64,000 nucleotides of DNA from Arboricoccus pini (GTDB lineage: Bacteria; Pseudomonadota; Alphaproteobacteria; Geminicoccales; Geminicoccaceae). Numbering within the stretch: position 1 is the stretch's first letter; every line of letters starts with the position of its first letter. The stretch spans positions 62,001 through 126,000 of the forward strand of contig NZ_FYEH01000007.1 in assembly GCF_900187945.1 (NCBI RefSeq). The letters run 5' to 3'. The translations under genes and the position numbers were made by a program. The notes beneath the pieces were generated by a model that worked only from the letters and a program-made list of their open reading frames with translations, had not been told where the DNA came from and made no database searches. Of this stretch, positions 35,385 through 44,042 are shown piece by piece.

Positions 35385-35527
35385 CTCAATCCCTCAATTC
35401 ACTGGTTTGCAAGGCCGAGCGCGGTTCTAGGGCGTGGGCTGGGTGGAGGCCAGCCCTTGACAGACCGCTGGCTTCAGATCGCCGGCGCTTCGCCCACGGG
35501 TCAGCTCAGCTGACGCCTAAAAGATCC

Positions 35528-36019
35528 TTAGCGCTCGATGCGCAGAACTTCCATGGGCGGCCTCGATGGATCGAAGCTTACCTCGTCGCCAACCACGGCG
35601 CCGAGCAGCGCCTCGCCTAACGGGGCAGTCCAGTTCAAAAGCCCGGCTGTCGGATCTGCCTCGTCCTCGCCCACCAGCCGATAGGTGCGCTGCTGGCCGT
35701 TGGCGTCCCGCAACGTGACGCTCGTCCCGAAGCTCACTTCGTCGATCGGACCCTCAGACGGAGTAACGAGTTGGGCGGTTGATCGCCTCTGTTGCCAGTA
35801 GCGAAGATCGCGAATCAACACAGCCTGACGCTCTTTGGCCGTAGCGTCGCCGGGAGCATCGGGATCATGCGCGTCCAGAGCTGCCCGCAAGCTGGCGATC
35901 TTCTCATCCATCATTTTGATGCCGTTCGCTGTCACGAGGTTCGGCCGACCGCTCACGGCTCTGTCGGGAATCTCGATCTGTCCCTGTGTGGCATCCTCAT
36001 TGACGAAGGCGCGGCTCAT
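35528..36019 (-). CDS. GreA/GreB-family transcription factor with an atypical tip
   Basis: 163 residues beginning MSRAFVNED like GreB. The C-terminal FKBP-like domain is clear (VSFGTSVTLRDANGQQRTYRLVGEDEADPTAGLLNWTAPL, then GAVVGDEVSF). The N-terminal coiled coil (residues 25-80) lacks the usual GDLSENAEY tip whose acidic residues promote RNA cleavage. Here the region reads DAHDPDAPGDATAKERQAV. It therefore probably binds the RNA polymerase secondary channel without the normal cleavage-stimulating chemistry, as in Gfh1- or Rnk-like members. That consequence is inference. Confidence 0.85.
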   Translation of the reverse strand: MSRAFVNEDATQGQIEIPDRAVSGRPNLVTANGIKMMDEKIASLRAALDAHDPDAPGDATAKERQAVLIRDLRYWQQRRSTAQLVTPSEGPIDEVSFGTSVTLRDANGQQRTYRLVGEDEADPTAGLLNWTAPLGEALLGAVVGDEVSFDPSRPPMEVLRIER

Positions 36020-36046
36020 CGTTTCTCCCCAGGTCGATGCTTTATT

Positions 36047-37048
36047 TCACGTCCCCGCCATCTCCGGCTCCAGCGGATAGGCGCCGGCCTGCCGGGCGCG
36101 CTGCACGAGAAGCGGCAAGATAATGTCGAGTGTGGGTGTCGGCTGATCAAGCTGGCGCGCAAAATCTTTGAGGATCAGAAGCTGGCTATCGATCTCCATC
36201 GGTCGGCCAAGCTCAAGGTCCTGCAGCATCGAGGGCTTATGGTCCGTCTTTTCAGCCGAACTTTGCTGTTCGGGATCGATGTCCAACTCGAAGCCGTGCG
36301 CTCTCGCGATTGCCAGTGTCTCCGTGATCAGTCCTTGCGCAAGGCAACGGATCTCGGGATTCGCAAATGCCGCCTTCGCCGTTTGCCCGGTCAGGCAACA
36401 GATGGGCGAACTCGCGACATTGAGCGTTAGCTTCGTCCACATGGCGCGCCGGATATCTGGGTCCATGCGCACATCCAGCTCGGCTCCCGCAAGCGCGCTC
36501 GCCACCTTGAGAGCGCGCGCCTTTGCTCCTTGGCGCGCCTCGCCCAGGATGAAACGATCGCCCTGGGCTCGCGCATTTTGCACATGACCGGGTGCCACGA
36601 CCGTATTGGGCGAATAGATCACCATGCCCAAAGCCTTGTCCGCACCGATTAGGTTCTCGAGGGTCTGGTCCGGGTCGAGACGACGTGTATCCGGGCCCAA
36701 GCCGCCGGGTCGAAAGCCATGCGCGTAGAACCAAAAAATGCCGTTCACCGCGAAGACCAACGCCGTTTCCGGATGGATGAGCGGAGCGATGCTACGGGCG
36801 ATGCCAGGCAGCGCCGGTGTCTTGGCCGAGAGGATGACGACATCTTGAGGACCTAGAGCGGCTGGATCGTCGCTGGCGGTCGGATGAACGACGAAATCCT
36901 CGGCCGGAGTCTGCAGGCGTAGACCTTGCGAGCGGATCGCCTGCAGGTGGGCGCCTCGGGCGATGAGCGAGACGTTCTTGCCAGCGCGTGCCAGCCTTGC
37001 GGCGAGATAGCCGCCCACGGCACCGGCTCCGAAGATGCAGATCTGCAT
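36047..37048 (-). CDS. 2-dehydropantoate 2-reductase-like (ketopantoate reductase family)
   Basis: 333-residue NADPH-dependent reductase. The N-terminal Rossmann fold starts MQICIFGAGAVGGYLAARLARAG. VILSAKTPALPGIAR and VFAVNGIFWFY follow. The C-terminal ApbA_C helical domain (RRAMWTKLTLNVASSPICCLTG, then KPSMLQDLELGRPMEIDSQL) carries the conserved Lys, Asn, Ser and Glu positions. It is longer than E. coli PanE (303). Many alphaproteobacteria have several paralogues with other 2-oxoacid substrates, so panE itself is not asserted. Confidence 0.88.
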   Translation of the reverse strand: MQICIFGAGAVGGYLAARLARAGKNVSLIARGAHLQAIRSQGLRLQTPAEDFVVHPTASDDPAALGPQDVVILSAKTPALPGIARSIAPLIHPETALVFAVNGIFWFYAHGFRPGGLGPDTRRLDPDQTLENLIGADKALGMVIYSPNTVVAPGHVQNARAQGDRFILGEARQGAKARALKVASALAGAELDVRMDPDIRRAMWTKLTLNVASSPICCLTGQTAKAAFANPEIRCLAQGLITETLAIARAHGFELDIDPEQQSSAEKTDHKPSMLQDLELGRPMEIDSQLLILKDFARQLDQPTPTLDIILPLLVQRARQAGAYPLEPEMAGT

Positions 37049-37166
37049 GCGATTCTTCCGATCACTTTGGCGGCCCGCGCAAATCGGGCGGCATTGACGA
37101 AGACTGACGCCGCCGCCGCACGGGCGGTGACCGACCAGTACTTTTAAGGCAGATTGACGATGGGCG

Positions 37167-37727
37167 TTAGCGCAGCGTCATGGTGCCCAGGCGAATTGAG
37201 TATCGGCCGGCCCGCGACAGATTTTCTTCGATTTTCAAGCTGAAGCCCGGGCCAGGACCACCTGCCATGTCGCGCCAGAGCGCAATTCGTTCGCCGCCGG
37301 CAAATTCGAATGTCTGGCTTCGTTGATAACGATGACCTGGCGTGCTGCTGGCTAGGCAGCTATCGACGGCTTTGCTCGTCTGGTCAAAGGCGCCCTGCAG
37401 GGCGCTGCCGTCGTCACCCTGTGCATCGTCACCCCAACAGACGTACTCGGCGCGAAAGCGGGCCGAGCCCTCAACGGAGCATGAGCGAAAGCCTTTCGGA
37501 ATGACCCTTCCAGTCCACGCGCTCATGCCGATCGGTTTGGCCCGGAGGCTGGCGAAGCCGGCCGATTCGGCACGGGCTATCTGGAGGACGCCATCGCAAA
37601 AGCCGGTGACGGCTCCTCCTGATGCGATCACCGCTTCGGTATCGTTAGTGTCCTTGTCGCCGGCGCAGGCCACGGCCAGAAGCAAGGTGGAAAGGGAGAC
37701 GAGGTTGCGCCAGAGCACACGCCGCAT
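37167..37727 (-). CDS. Hypothetical lipoprotein, 186 aa
   Basis: I do not recognise the family. It has a basic N-terminus, a hydrophobic signal and a lipobox at LAVAC (Cys21), followed by a charged linker (GDKDTNDTEAVI). The mature part has five cysteines (for example GFCDGVLQIARAE, FRSCSVEG, YVCWGDD, SCLASS), suggesting disulphides. It ends with a beta-rich stretch (FSLKIEENLSRAGRYSIRLG). It is divergent from the ClC gene. The Cys pattern and codon use support a real gene. Confidence 0.65.
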   Translation of the reverse strand: MRRVLWRNLVSLSTLLLAVACAGDKDTNDTEAVIASGGAVTGFCDGVLQIARAESAGFASLRAKPIGMSAWTGRVIPKGFRSCSVEGSARFRAEYVCWGDDAQGDDGSALQGAFDQTSKAVDSCLASSTPGHRYQRSQTFEFAGGERIALWRDMAGGPGPGFSLKIEENLSRAGRYSIRLGTMTLR

Positions 37728-37905
37728 GACAAGGACCGCCTCGCTGATGCAAAAGGAAGAAGTGAGGTCCTGCTCTATGGCAGGCGAAGCGTTGCTGTAT
37801 CAAGGGTTGGGCAGACAGGGATCGAATGCGCCTTCTTGGATTTTCAATGGAGTGGCCCTGGTTCGAGGTGTCACGCGGAACGAGGCTGATTGAAGGCGGA
37901 TTGGC

Positions 37906-39327
37906 GTGACAGAGGTGGAGGCAGTGGTGGGCCATGCCCCGCAGCGGGTGAGCATGCGCCGACCTTCGGTAGAGCTTTATCTGCTGATCGCCGTCCTCGT
38001 GGGCATCCTGGGTGGCGCTGCCGGCGTCATTCTGCATGTGGCCGTGGAGTATTTCTCACACTGGCCGGATTGGCTGTCTGCCAGGCTGGGCGCGGGGGCA
38101 GGCACCGTCCTCCTTGTCGTCATCCCACCGACCCTCATTCTGGCGGCGCGCACCCTGGCGATCCACCTGGCGCCGGAGGCGGCCGGCAGCGGTATTCCCG
38201 AGGTCGAGGCGGCGATCGAGGGACGATCGACGATCCGCTGGCGGCGCGTCTTCCCGGTGAAATTATTGGGCGGCATCATGGCTCTGAGCTCGGGCCTGGT
38301 CGGGGGACGCGAGGGACCGACCGTGCACCTCGGTGCTTCGGTCGCAGCCGGGCTGGCCGAGCGATTCCGGCTGACCGACAATGACTATAAGGGCCTGCTG
38401 GCGGCAGGTGCCGCAGCCGGCCTTGCTGCCGCCTTCAACGCGCCGCTCGCCGCCATTCTCTTCGTCATCGAGGAGACGCGACGGCAGTTCCCCTATGCCC
38501 AGCGTACCTACTTGGCCGTCATCGTGGCTTCCTGCCTGGCAGCCTTGCTGACCGAGGGTATCGCCGGCACGGTGCCGCAGCTATTGACACTCGCAGATCC
38601 GGTGCCGCTCGCGAGTCTGATCCTCTTCCTGCCGCTGGGCGCCGTCCTCGGCTGTCTCGGCGTGATCTTTAATACCAGCTTGCTGGGCACGCTGGATCTG
38701 GTAGCCCGCCTCGGCCGCCGCGGCGGCATCGCCTTCGTAATCGTCGTTGGCGCCATTATCGGCATTCTGATGGGCCATTTCCATGAGGCCACCGGTGGCG
38801 GCGAGCATCTTGTCCAGGAACTGCTTGGCGCGCCTCACGGGCTGACCTTCCTTCTAGCCGTAGCGGTGTTCCGTTTCCTTCTGACGCTCGCCTCCTACGC
38901 CTGCGGCGCGCCCGCCGGCATCTTCGCGCCTCTCCTGGCGCTGGCCGCCGCGGCGGGCCTGGTCTTCGGCAAGATTGTGCTGCTCGTCCTGCCAGAGAGC
39001 TATGTCTCGATCCCGATCCTGCCGGCGATCGCGGTGGCAGCGATGGGCGGGACCTTTGCGGCCGCGGTACGCGCGCCCCTGGTCGGGGCCATTCTTACGC
39101 TGGAACTGACAGGGGCCTGGGATCTTCTGGTGCCTGTCCTGTTGACCTGCGCCATCGCGCACCATGTCGCTGGGCGGCTGGGAGGCCGGCCGATCTACGA
39201 GGCCCTTCTCGACCGGAAGCTCAAACTCGCGGGCCAGCTACCCATTTCTCACCCTGGGTCTGGAGCAGGGCTAGGTGCCCGTTCGCTGAGGTCACGCCGC
39301 CGGGGGACCAAACCGCCGCCGGAATGA
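37906..39327 (+). CDS. ClC-family chloride/proton antiporter
   Basis: 473-residue membrane protein. All selectivity signatures are present: GSGIPE near residue 100, GREGPTVHLGA with the gating glutamate E136, and GAPAGIFAPLLALAA. The internal proton glutamate is within FVIEETRRQF (E189/E190) and the C-terminal Tyr region is PIYEALL. Keeping both glutamates points to a 2Cl-/H+ exchanger rather than a channel. No CBS domains follow; a basic 40-residue tail ends the protein. The start is GTG at 37906; an ATG at 37954 is possible and still precedes the first helix. Confidence 0.94.
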   Translation: MTEVEAVVGHAPQRVSMRRPSVELYLLIAVLVGILGGAAGVILHVAVEYFSHWPDWLSARLGAGAGTVLLVVIPPTLILAARTLAIHLAPEAAGSGIPEVEAAIEGRSTIRWRRVFPVKLLGGIMALSSGLVGGREGPTVHLGASVAAGLAERFRLTDNDYKGLLAAGAAAGLAAAFNAPLAAILFVIEETRRQFPYAQRTYLAVIVASCLAALLTEGIAGTVPQLLTLADPVPLASLILFLPLGAVLGCLGVIFNTSLLGTLDLVARLGRRGGIAFVIVVGAIIGILMGHFHEATGGGEHLVQELLGAPHGLTFLLAVAVFRFLLTLASYACGAPAGIFAPLLALAAAAGLVFGKIVLLVLPESYVSIPILPAIAVAAMGGTFAAAVRAPLVGAILTLELTGAWDLLVPVLLTCAIAHHVAGRLGGRPIYEALLDRKLKLAGQLPISHPGSGAGLGARSLRSRRRGTKPPPE

Positions 39328-39374
39328 GCCGGCGCATTGCCTTTTTGCCGATCCGCGATCAATAGACTGGCGCC

Positions 39375-41633
39375 ATGAGCGACACCCAGGACCTTCCCAC
39401 GCCGCAGCCAGGCTCCCCCCGGCCGCAAGATTCCTATCTCCAAGGACTAAATCCCGAGCAACACGCGGCGGTCGTGGCCGAGGATGGGCCCCTTCTGGTC
39501 CTGGCCGGCGCGGGTACGGGCAAGACGCGGGTCCTAACAACGCGCCTTGCCCATCTCCTCATCACCGGCAGGGTGAGGCCGGGCGAGATCCTGGCCGTCA
39601 CATTCACGAACAAGGCCGCGCGAGAGATGGTGCACCGCGTGGAGGGCCTGGTCGGCCATGGTGTGCAGGGCATGTGGCTCGGCACGTTCCACGCAATGGG
39701 CGTGCGGATGTTGCGGGCTCATGCCGAACTCGTCCACCTGAAATCCAACTTCACGATCCTTGACACCGACGATCAGCAGCGCCTGGCCAAGCAGGTTCTC
39801 CAGGCCGCCAATATCGACGATAAGAAATGGCCGCCGCGTGCTCTGGTCGGCCTCATCCAGCGATGGAAGGACAAAGGCTGGCGACCCGACCAGGTACCAG
39901 CCTCGGAGGTCGGTGATTTCGCGTTGGGCAAAGGACTGGAGCTTTATGAAGCCTATCAGGGCCGCCTGGCGACGCTGAATGCCTGCGACTTCGGCGATCT
40001 TCTCCTGCACTGCCTGACGATCCTGACGCAGCACCCGGACGTGCTGGAGCGTTATCAGCGGCGTTTCAAGGCGATCTTGGTCGACGAGTATCAAGACACC
40101 AACGTCGCCCAGTATCTCTGGCTGCGTCTTCTGGCGCAGACGTGGCGCAACATCACCTGCGTCGGCGACGACGACCAGTCGATCTATTCCTGGCGTGGTG
40201 CCGAAGTTGGCAATATCCTACGGTTCGAACAGGATTTTCCCGGCGCCGAGGTCATCAGGTTGGAGCGAAACTACCGTTCCACCGGCCACATACTCGGGGC
40301 TGCCTCGGGCCTGATCGCGCGCAACCGTCAGCGGCATGGCAAGACGCTTTGGACCGACGACGAAGAGGGTCAGCAGGTCAAGGTCGCGGGGCTCTGGGAC
40401 GAGGAGGAAGAAGCGCGCTGGATTGGCGACGAGATCGAATCGTGGCAGCGGCAAAAGCACAAGCTGGCCGACGTCGCGGTCCTGGTCCGTGCCTCCTTCC
40501 AGACCCGCGCGCTCGAGGAGCGCTTCATCCAGATGGGCCTGCCTTATCGCGTCATTGGTGGCCCGCGATTCTATGAGCGCGCCGAAATCCGCGATGCGAT
40601 CGCCTATCTTCGCTTGGTCGCCAGCCCGGACGATGATTTGGCCTTCGAGCGAATCGTCAACGTGCCCAAGCGCGGCATCGGCGATGCCGCCATGAAGACC
40701 GTCCACAACATGGCCCGTGCTGGTCACGTGTCGCTGTATCTAGCCGGTCATGCCCTGTCCGGCACGGATGATCTGGCGGCACGGACGCGGACCTCGCTCG
40801 TCAATTTTCTTCATATGGTCGATCGCTGGCGCGGCGACATGCGGGAGAAAAGCCCGCGCGAATTGGCGGAGACCGTGCTGGACGAGAGCGGCTACACCGA
40901 GATGTGGCGTCAGGAGCGCTCACCCGATGCCGCTGGCCGGCTCGAGAATCTCAAGGAACTCGTGAAGGCGCTGGAGGAGTTCGACACGTTGGCGGCCTTT
41001 CTCGAGCATGTGAGTCTGGTCATGGAAAACGCCGCTGATCCGACGGCCGACATGGTCAGCATCATGACGCTGCACGGCGCCAAGGGTCTTGAATTCCAAA
41101 ATGTCTTCCTGGCTGGTTGGGAAGAGGGTCTTTTTCCCAACCAACGGGCCCTTGACGAGGGGGGAGCCAAGGCTCTGGAGGAGGAACGTCGGCTTGCCTA
41201 TGTGGGAATCACGCGGGCGAGGCGGCGGCTGACCATCTCCTTCGCCGCTAATCGACGGGTCTATGGTCAATGGTCGTCCTCGGTTCCGTCCCGTTTCCTG
41301 GACGAATTGCCGAGCAAACATGTGGATCATCTCGAGCGCGCGCCCGATGCGCGGCCGGATCTCGACCCGTTTTTCGATGATGCGCCCTTCGCGCCCATTC
41401 CCAATCGCTTTCGTTCGCGTCGGGCCGAGCAGGCCAAGCTGATCGAAGGTCGAGCGGAGATTCTGCAGGTGCGCTCGAGCACGCCGTCCCGCAAGTTCGA
41501 CATCGGCCAGCGCATTTTCCACGACAAGTTCGGCTATGGCCGCATCGAGGCGATCGAGGGCAACAAGCTCGAGATTGCCTTCGAGAAGGCGGGTCGGAAG
41601 AAGGTTGTCGACAGCTTCGTCGAGGCGACATAA
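39375..41633 (+). CDS. uvrD: DNA helicase UvrD/PcrA family
   Basis: 752-residue superfamily 1A 3'-5' DNA helicase of mismatch and excision repair. Motifs are GLNPEQHAAV (Q), AGAGTGKTRVL (I), VTFTNKAAREM (Ia), LVDEYQDTN (II), GDDDQSIYSWRGA (III), RLERNYRST (IV), TLHGAKGLEFQNVF (V) and YVGITRARRRL (VI). The C-terminal tail (residues 690-752) has the conserved KFGYGRIEAIEGNKLEIAFEKAG Tudor-like element that contacts RNA polymerase in relatives. The ATG of prmA overlaps its stop. Confidence 0.96.
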   Translation: MSDTQDLPTPQPGSPRPQDSYLQGLNPEQHAAVVAEDGPLLVLAGAGTGKTRVLTTRLAHLLITGRVRPGEILAVTFTNKAAREMVHRVEGLVGHGVQGMWLGTFHAMGVRMLRAHAELVHLKSNFTILDTDDQQRLAKQVLQAANIDDKKWPPRALVGLIQRWKDKGWRPDQVPASEVGDFALGKGLELYEAYQGRLATLNACDFGDLLLHCLTILTQHPDVLERYQRRFKAILVDEYQDTNVAQYLWLRLLAQTWRNITCVGDDDQSIYSWRGAEVGNILRFEQDFPGAEVIRLERNYRSTGHILGAASGLIARNRQRHGKTLWTDDEEGQQVKVAGLWDEEEEARWIGDEIESWQRQKHKLADVAVLVRASFQTRALEERFIQMGLPYRVIGGPRFYERAEIRDAIAYLRLVASPDDDLAFERIVNVPKRGIGDAAMKTVHNMARAGHVSLYLAGHALSGTDDLAARTRTSLVNFLHMVDRWRGDMREKSPRELAETVLDESGYTEMWRQERSPDAAGRLENLKELVKALEEFDTLAAFLEHVSLVMENAADPTADMVSIMTLHGAKGLEFQNVFLAGWEEGLFPNQRALDEGGAKALEEERRLAYVGITRARRRLTISFAANRRVYGQWSSSVPSRFLDELPSKHVDHLERAPDARPDLDPFFDDAPFAPIPNRFRSRRAEQAKLIEGRAEILQVRSSTPSRKFDIGQRIFHDKFGYGRIEAIEGNKLEIAFEKAGRKKVVDSFVEAT

Positions 41634-42526
41634 TGCGTTCGATAAGTCTCTGGAAGACCAATTTCCTTGCTCCGGCATCGGCCATGCCGGCGCTGCTCGA
41701 TGATCTCGATGAGCTGGCGCTCAGCGTCGCGGTCTTCGAGGACGAGGCCAACGAGCTGGAGGAGACTGTCCGCTGGCGTATCGACCTCACCTTCGATCAC
41801 GAGCCGGCCTTGGATAAGCTGGAAGCCGGGCTGCAGGAGATCGTCGGTAGGCACGGTTTCACGTTACGTCTGGCGGCGCTCGAGCCCATCCCCGAAGCCG
41901 ACTGGTTGGCGGTAACCGCTGCGGCTGTAAAACCGCTTCGGCTTGGCCGATTCTTCGTGCATGGCGCAGCCGCGCGCAGCGAAGTGCCAGCGGATGCGAT
42001 CGGGATCGAGGTGGAAGCGGGCCTGGCATTCGGGTCGGGCGAGCACCAGACGACGCAAGCCTGCCTCGATGCGATGGAGGGGCTGACCGGTCGGCGCTTC
42101 GCCCGCGTTCTCGACCTTGGGACGGGCTCGGGTATTCTGGCGATCGCTGCGGCCCATCTCTGGCCCGAAGCCGTCGTGACCGCCGTCGACAATGACCCGG
42201 TTGCCGCGCGTGTGACGGCCGAGAATGCGCTCTTGAACGGCGTGGGGGGCAGGATCACCGCCGGCGTAAGCGAGGGCTGGCGCTCCGATCTCGTCCGGCT
42301 GGCTGCACCCTATGATCTGGTCCTGGCGAACATTCTGGCCGATCCCCTAATCGTGATGGCAACGGATCTGGCACCAAATCTGGCCTCGGGAGGCGTGGTC
42401 GTGCTCTCAGGCTTTATCGGTCGCGACCTTCCGCGTGTCCTGGGGGCGCATGAGGCTCAGGGCCTGCGCGAGCTGGAAAGGGTCGAGCGCGATGCGTGGC
42501 GCGCCCTCGTTCTGACGACGGCCTGA
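41633..42526 (+). CDS. prmA: Ribosomal protein L11 methyltransferase
   Basis: 297-residue SAM-dependent methyltransferase that trimethylates L11. The N-terminal substrate domain (residues 1-110) precedes the Rossmann domain. Motifs are GLAFGSGEHQTTQACLDAM, RVLDLGTGSGILAIAA (SAM binding, about residue 160), VTAVDNDPVAARVTAENA and the catalytic-loop LVLANILADPLI. It starts one base inside the uvrD stop (TAATG), so it is coupled to uvrD. Confidence 0.94.
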   Translation: MRSISLWKTNFLAPASAMPALLDDLDELALSVAVFEDEANELEETVRWRIDLTFDHEPALDKLEAGLQEIVGRHGFTLRLAALEPIPEADWLAVTAAAVKPLRLGRFFVHGAAARSEVPADAIGIEVEAGLAFGSGEHQTTQACLDAMEGLTGRRFARVLDLGTGSGILAIAAAHLWPEAVVTAVDNDPVAARVTAENALLNGVGGRITAGVSEGWRSDLVRLAAPYDLVLANILADPLIVMATDLAPNLASGGVVVLSGFIGRDLPRVLGAHEAQGLRELERVERDAWRALVLTTA

Positions 42527-42527
42527 G

Positions 42528-42558
42528 CGGCGACGCCTGAGGCGAAGGCGCATCGCCG
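42528..42558 (+). terminator. Weak hairpin after prmA
   Basis: CGGCGA (42528-42533) pairs with TCGCCG (42553-42558), with inner GCC/GGC pairing possible. A short TCATTCATT follows rather than a U-run. It could reduce read-through from uvrD-prmA into the transaldolase gene. Weak support. Confidence 0.35.
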
Positions 42559-42594
42559 TCATTCATTGCTGGGAGTGTGCACTCGAACCTCGGA

Positions 42595-42620
42595 GGAGGT
42601 ATACTATGTCGCAGCAATAA
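42595..42620 (+). promoter_or_regulatory. Perfect SD and 4-codon mini-ORF, or TATACT -10 element, before tal
   Basis: GGAGGAGGT ends five bases before an ATG at 42606 whose frame is only MSQQ then TAA. The same bases include TATACT (42600-42605), one mismatch from the -10 consensus. The mini-ORF ends 26 bases before the transaldolase ATG and is out of frame with it. It may be a translated leader controlling tal, or the SD-like run may simply lie upstream of a promoter's -10 box. The two readings are mutually exclusive for transcription start placement. Confidence 0.4.
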
Positions 42621-42646
42621 GTAACTCATTCACTCAGCGAGGTGTC

Positions 42647-43621
42647 ATGGCTTCCAAGCTTGATCAACTGCGCGACATGACCGTCGTCGTTGCCGATACC
42701 GGCGACATCGATGCGATTCGCAAGCTAAAGCCCGTCGATTGCACGACCAACCCCACACTGCTTCTGAAGGCAGCAGGCATGGAGGGCTTGGCCCATATCG
42801 TCCGCGAGGCGGTAACTTGGGGCGGGACGCAGAACGGCAGCCGTGAGGCTGTCATCTCCGCCGTGGCCGACCGTCTGGCGGTTTCCGTCGGCGCCGAGCT
42901 GACCAAGCTGGTGCCAGGCCGCGTCTCCACCGAGGTCGATGCCAATCTCTCTTTCGACACCGCGGCGACGATAGAGAAGGCGCGCGAGATCATCCGCGCC
43001 TATAAGGACCGAGGCATTGAGCGGGATCGTATCCTGATCAAGATCGCCTCGACGTGGGAAGGCATCCAGGCCGCCAAGGTCCTCCAGGCCGAGGGCATCG
43101 ACTGCAACCTCACGCTTCTCTTCTCGCTTGCCCAGGCCATGGCCTGCGCGGAAGCGGGTGTCTTCTTGATCTCGCCTTTCGTCGGTCGCATCCTGGATTG
43201 GCATAAGAAGGCTGAGGGCAAGGATTTCGGTCCGGAGGAAGACCCGGGCGTCATCTCGGTTCGCAGCATCTACGCGGCCTATAAGTCCAAGGGCATCAAG
43301 ACGATCGTCATGGGGGCCTCTTTCCGATCTGCGGCCGAAGTCGAGGCGCTGGCTGGCTGTGATCGCCTGACGATTTCGCCAGCCCTCCTTGAAGAGCTGG
43401 ACAAGGATCAAGGCAAGCTCGAGCGCAAGATGTCGCCCGATGCCTATGGCACGGTACCTGTCATTCCGGCGACCGACGAGCGTTCGTTCCGCTGGGCGCT
43501 GAACGAGGACGCGATGGCGACTGAGAAGCTGGCCGAGGGCATCCGCGCCTTCGCCGCCGACCTTCGCAAGCTGCACGATCTGATCGGCAAGCAGATCGAG
43601 CAGACAGCAAAGGCAGCCTGA
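42647..43621 (+). CDS. tal: Transaldolase (TalB type)
   Basis: Pentose-phosphate enzyme moving a three-carbon unit between sedoheptulose 7-phosphate and glyceraldehyde 3-phosphate; 324 residues from the ATG at 42647 (GAGGTG upstream). Conserved [13 protein letters not shown] near the N-terminus, the catalytic lysine in [19 protein letters not shown] (Lys near 134), and [18 protein letters not shown], then [13 protein letters not shown]. The length and the STWEGI block place it with the E. coli TalB group. The frame upstream to 42566 is not supported. Confidence 0.95.
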   Translation: MASKLDQLRDMTVVVADTGDIDAIRKLKPVDCTTNPTLLLKAAGMEGLAHIVREAVTWGGTQNGSREAVISAVADRLAVSVGAELTKLVPGRVSTEVDANLSFDTAATIEKAREIIRAYKDRGIERDRILIKIASTWEGIQAAKVLQAEGIDCNLTLLFSLAQAMACAEAGVFLISPFVGRILDWHKKAEGKDFGPEEDPGVISVRSIYAAYKSKGIKTIVMGASFRSAAEVEALAGCDRLTISPALLEELDKDQGKLERKMSPDAYGTVPVIPATDERSFRWALNEDAMATEKLAEGIRAFAADLRKLHDLIGKQIEQTAKAA

Positions 43622-44042
43622 GGCCGTGGTTTCAATGACCGGCTGGCTCGAGAGCCGGCCGGTCCGTAGCATCCAGTTTGCCGACGAGCCTGGCGAAGAC
43701 GGAAAGGAGCGCATGACGCTCCGCTCTTCGGGATCCGTTGCCGGGAATATCTTGAGGTCGATATGGCGGGGCAGCCCGTCAGTCGCGATGTTCGGCGTGT
43801 GTCGACCGACACCGGACGGTTATCATCGCGCACAAGCTTCCGCCAATCGCCGCTCGAGCTCATGTGGAGCGTCCACACGCTTCCTGCTTATCCCTTTGAC
43901 GGCGTTATGATAAACACCAATCGTGAGGCAGCGGCTAGGTAGCCGCATCCTGCCTTCACCTCCTCTTGTCCAAGCTTTGGCTGGCCTCCCTTGTCGTTCT
44001 CGGTCATAGATCGGGACAAAGATTAAGGGGAGGCAATCAATA
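43622..44042. other. Intergenic region between tal and the sugar ABC operon
   Basis: About 420 bases. A hairpin (CCGGCT at 43639-43644, AGCCGG at 43653-43658) right after tal may end its transcript, though no U-run follows. A 59-codon frame at 43763-43942 has ATG and a GAGGT 4 bases upstream, but its sequence resembles no family and its stop lies inside a stable hairpin, so I do not call it. Frames at 43626-43910 (plus) and 43444-43878 (minus) are composition shadows. The last 20 bases hold the good SD (AAGGGGAGG) of the binding-protein gene. Confidence 0.4.
43923..43959. promoter_or_regulatory. Long imperfect hairpin upstream of the sugar ABC operon
   Basis: Inner perfect stem GCGGCT (43931-43936) / AGCCGC (43941-43946) with loop AGGT, extended by GTGAGGCA (43923-43930) against TGCCTTCAC (43951-43959) with one bulge and a 4-base internal loop. 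It lies 83 bases before the ATG. It may be a leader structure, a terminator without U-run, or an operator. Confidence 0.45.

Noticed and set aside
43626-43910. 94-codon frame after transaldolase
   Set aside because: No SD sequence, a low-complexity Ser/Arg composition, and it overlaps hairpins; shadow-like.
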